From Thysanoteuthis rhombus (lineage: Eukaryota; Mollusca; Cephalopoda; Oegopsida; Thysanoteuthidae), in contig OY735220.1 of assembly GCA_963457665.1 (NCBI GenBank), positions 30,930,716 through 30,994,715 on the forward strand: a DNA stretch of 64,000 bases. Direction: 5' to 3'. Position numbers and translations under genes: made by a program. Below, piece by piece: positions 63,401-64,000 of this stretch (its first letter is position 1; each line of letters opens with the position of its first letter). The notes under the pieces were generated by a model, which had not been told where the DNA came from, made no database searches, and worked only from the letters and a program-made list of their open reading frames with translations.

Positions 63401-64000
63401 AAGGTGGGTTAGTTGGTAAGTAAAACAAGCTGGTTGGTTGAGTTGATAACAGATACTCTCTAATGCTTGAAGTAAAAAAAGGTGTAATAAGTAACTTGAG
63501 GGTTTGATGTCCTGCTGCTAATAGTTGTTGAATTAATCAACTCAATTAGTTTTTCTATTTTTAATCCTGTATGATCTGTAATGTCAATGCTATTATTATT
63601 ATTTTATATTATTACATTAGATATGAATGGACGTAAATGCGATAACTTCTGTTTTCGAGTAAGAAAGAGTTAGTATAGTAGATATTGAGACTATATGGAA
63701 AGGTAATAGTTTAATTATGCACTCAAATAAAGGTGGCCAGTGTTATTTCTTTATATTACTTTTTATTTCAAGTTATGATCTTTTTATGTATCCTGATTAT
63801 CTACTTTTTTTGGCTACTTTTATTGTAAGAATATGGGAAAAGGTATATCCCCATCACTCTCCCAGGCTAATAGAGCCTGGGATAGGGATGGAGATATCCA
63901 TGATTCATGAGATGATATCCATTAGGACATAGTGATGGAGATATTGACAATTTATAAGATGATATCCATTAGGTCATGTGAGCCCTGAGATGAAAGTGTT
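60415..64000 (+). other. Start of the next CCDC141-like intron
   Basis: No further exon with spectrin-like sequence was found. It holds a C10 run near 61327, a hAT-like terminus near 61576, a GGTAGG-rich stretch near 63375-63430 and a two-unit tandem repeat at 63886-63977. The rest is AT-rich. Confidence 0.6.
63886..63977. repeat. Two-copy tandem repeat, period about 47 bp
   Basis: Both units contain GATGGAGATAT, then AAGATGATATCC-like sequence and ATTAGG(A/T)CAT. Confidence 0.6.

Overview
The window is AT-rich animal nuclear DNA: short exons with GT-AG introns, long repeat-filled introns and large (TA)n microsatellites. Mollusc is the best guess, and within it a coleoid cephalopod such as an octopus or squid. 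This rests on the style of the repeats (foldback elements, tRNA-derived SINE-like pieces, RTE-like LINE ends, Tigger, Tc1, mariner and hAT relics) and on the large introns, so it is an inference and not a proven assignment. No bacterial features, CRISPR array, rRNA or intact tRNA gene was seen.

Two protein-coding genes lie on the + strand. The first (about 1-21128) is the 3' part of an ortholog of SESTD1, the SEC14 and spectrin-repeat phosphoinositide-binding protein. Ten exons (328-505, 2533-2756, 3412-3534, 5124-5315, 8668-8782, 11000-11241, 15934-16056, 16449-16640, 19660-19850, 20666-21113) join into one open frame of 2028 nt, or 676 codons. The SEC14 lipid-binding domain lies upstream of the window. 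The last exon holds a Ser/Pro-rich tail that I do not recognise from vertebrate SESTD1. The second gene (from about 44428 to beyond the right edge) is the 5' end of a CCDC141-like gene. It has a TATA box and initiator at the expected spacing, a start codon at 44581, a first coding exon to 44709, and a second coding exon at 60292-60414 that begins its first spectrin-like repeat.

The most interesting point is how the two genes relate. The SESTD1 repeats are built from a duplicated exon module: each has a 123-nt phase 0-0 exon followed by a 192-nt phase 0-0 exon. The second exon of the neighbouring CCDC141-like gene is also exactly 123 nt, phase 0-0, and aligns without gaps (W4, I5, G20, L29 and H33 shared by all three). 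To my knowledge the two genes are also adjacent and in the same orientation in vertebrates. An old tandem duplication of a spectrin-repeat cassette, kept side by side since then, explains this well.

The region 21114-44427 is either a very long terminal intron or intergenic sequence. It holds mobile-element debris: hAT-like, Tc1-like (37716-38577), Tigger-like (38646-39298), mariner, foldback, tandem and SINE-like pieces. The CCDC141-like first intron (44710-60291) holds several hundred-bp (TA)n, (TATG)n, (GAT)n and (ATCT)n arrays. Long inverted repeats inside SESTD1 introns (6580-7444, 17231-17426, 17468-17681) would fold into double-stranded RNA in the pre-mRNA.
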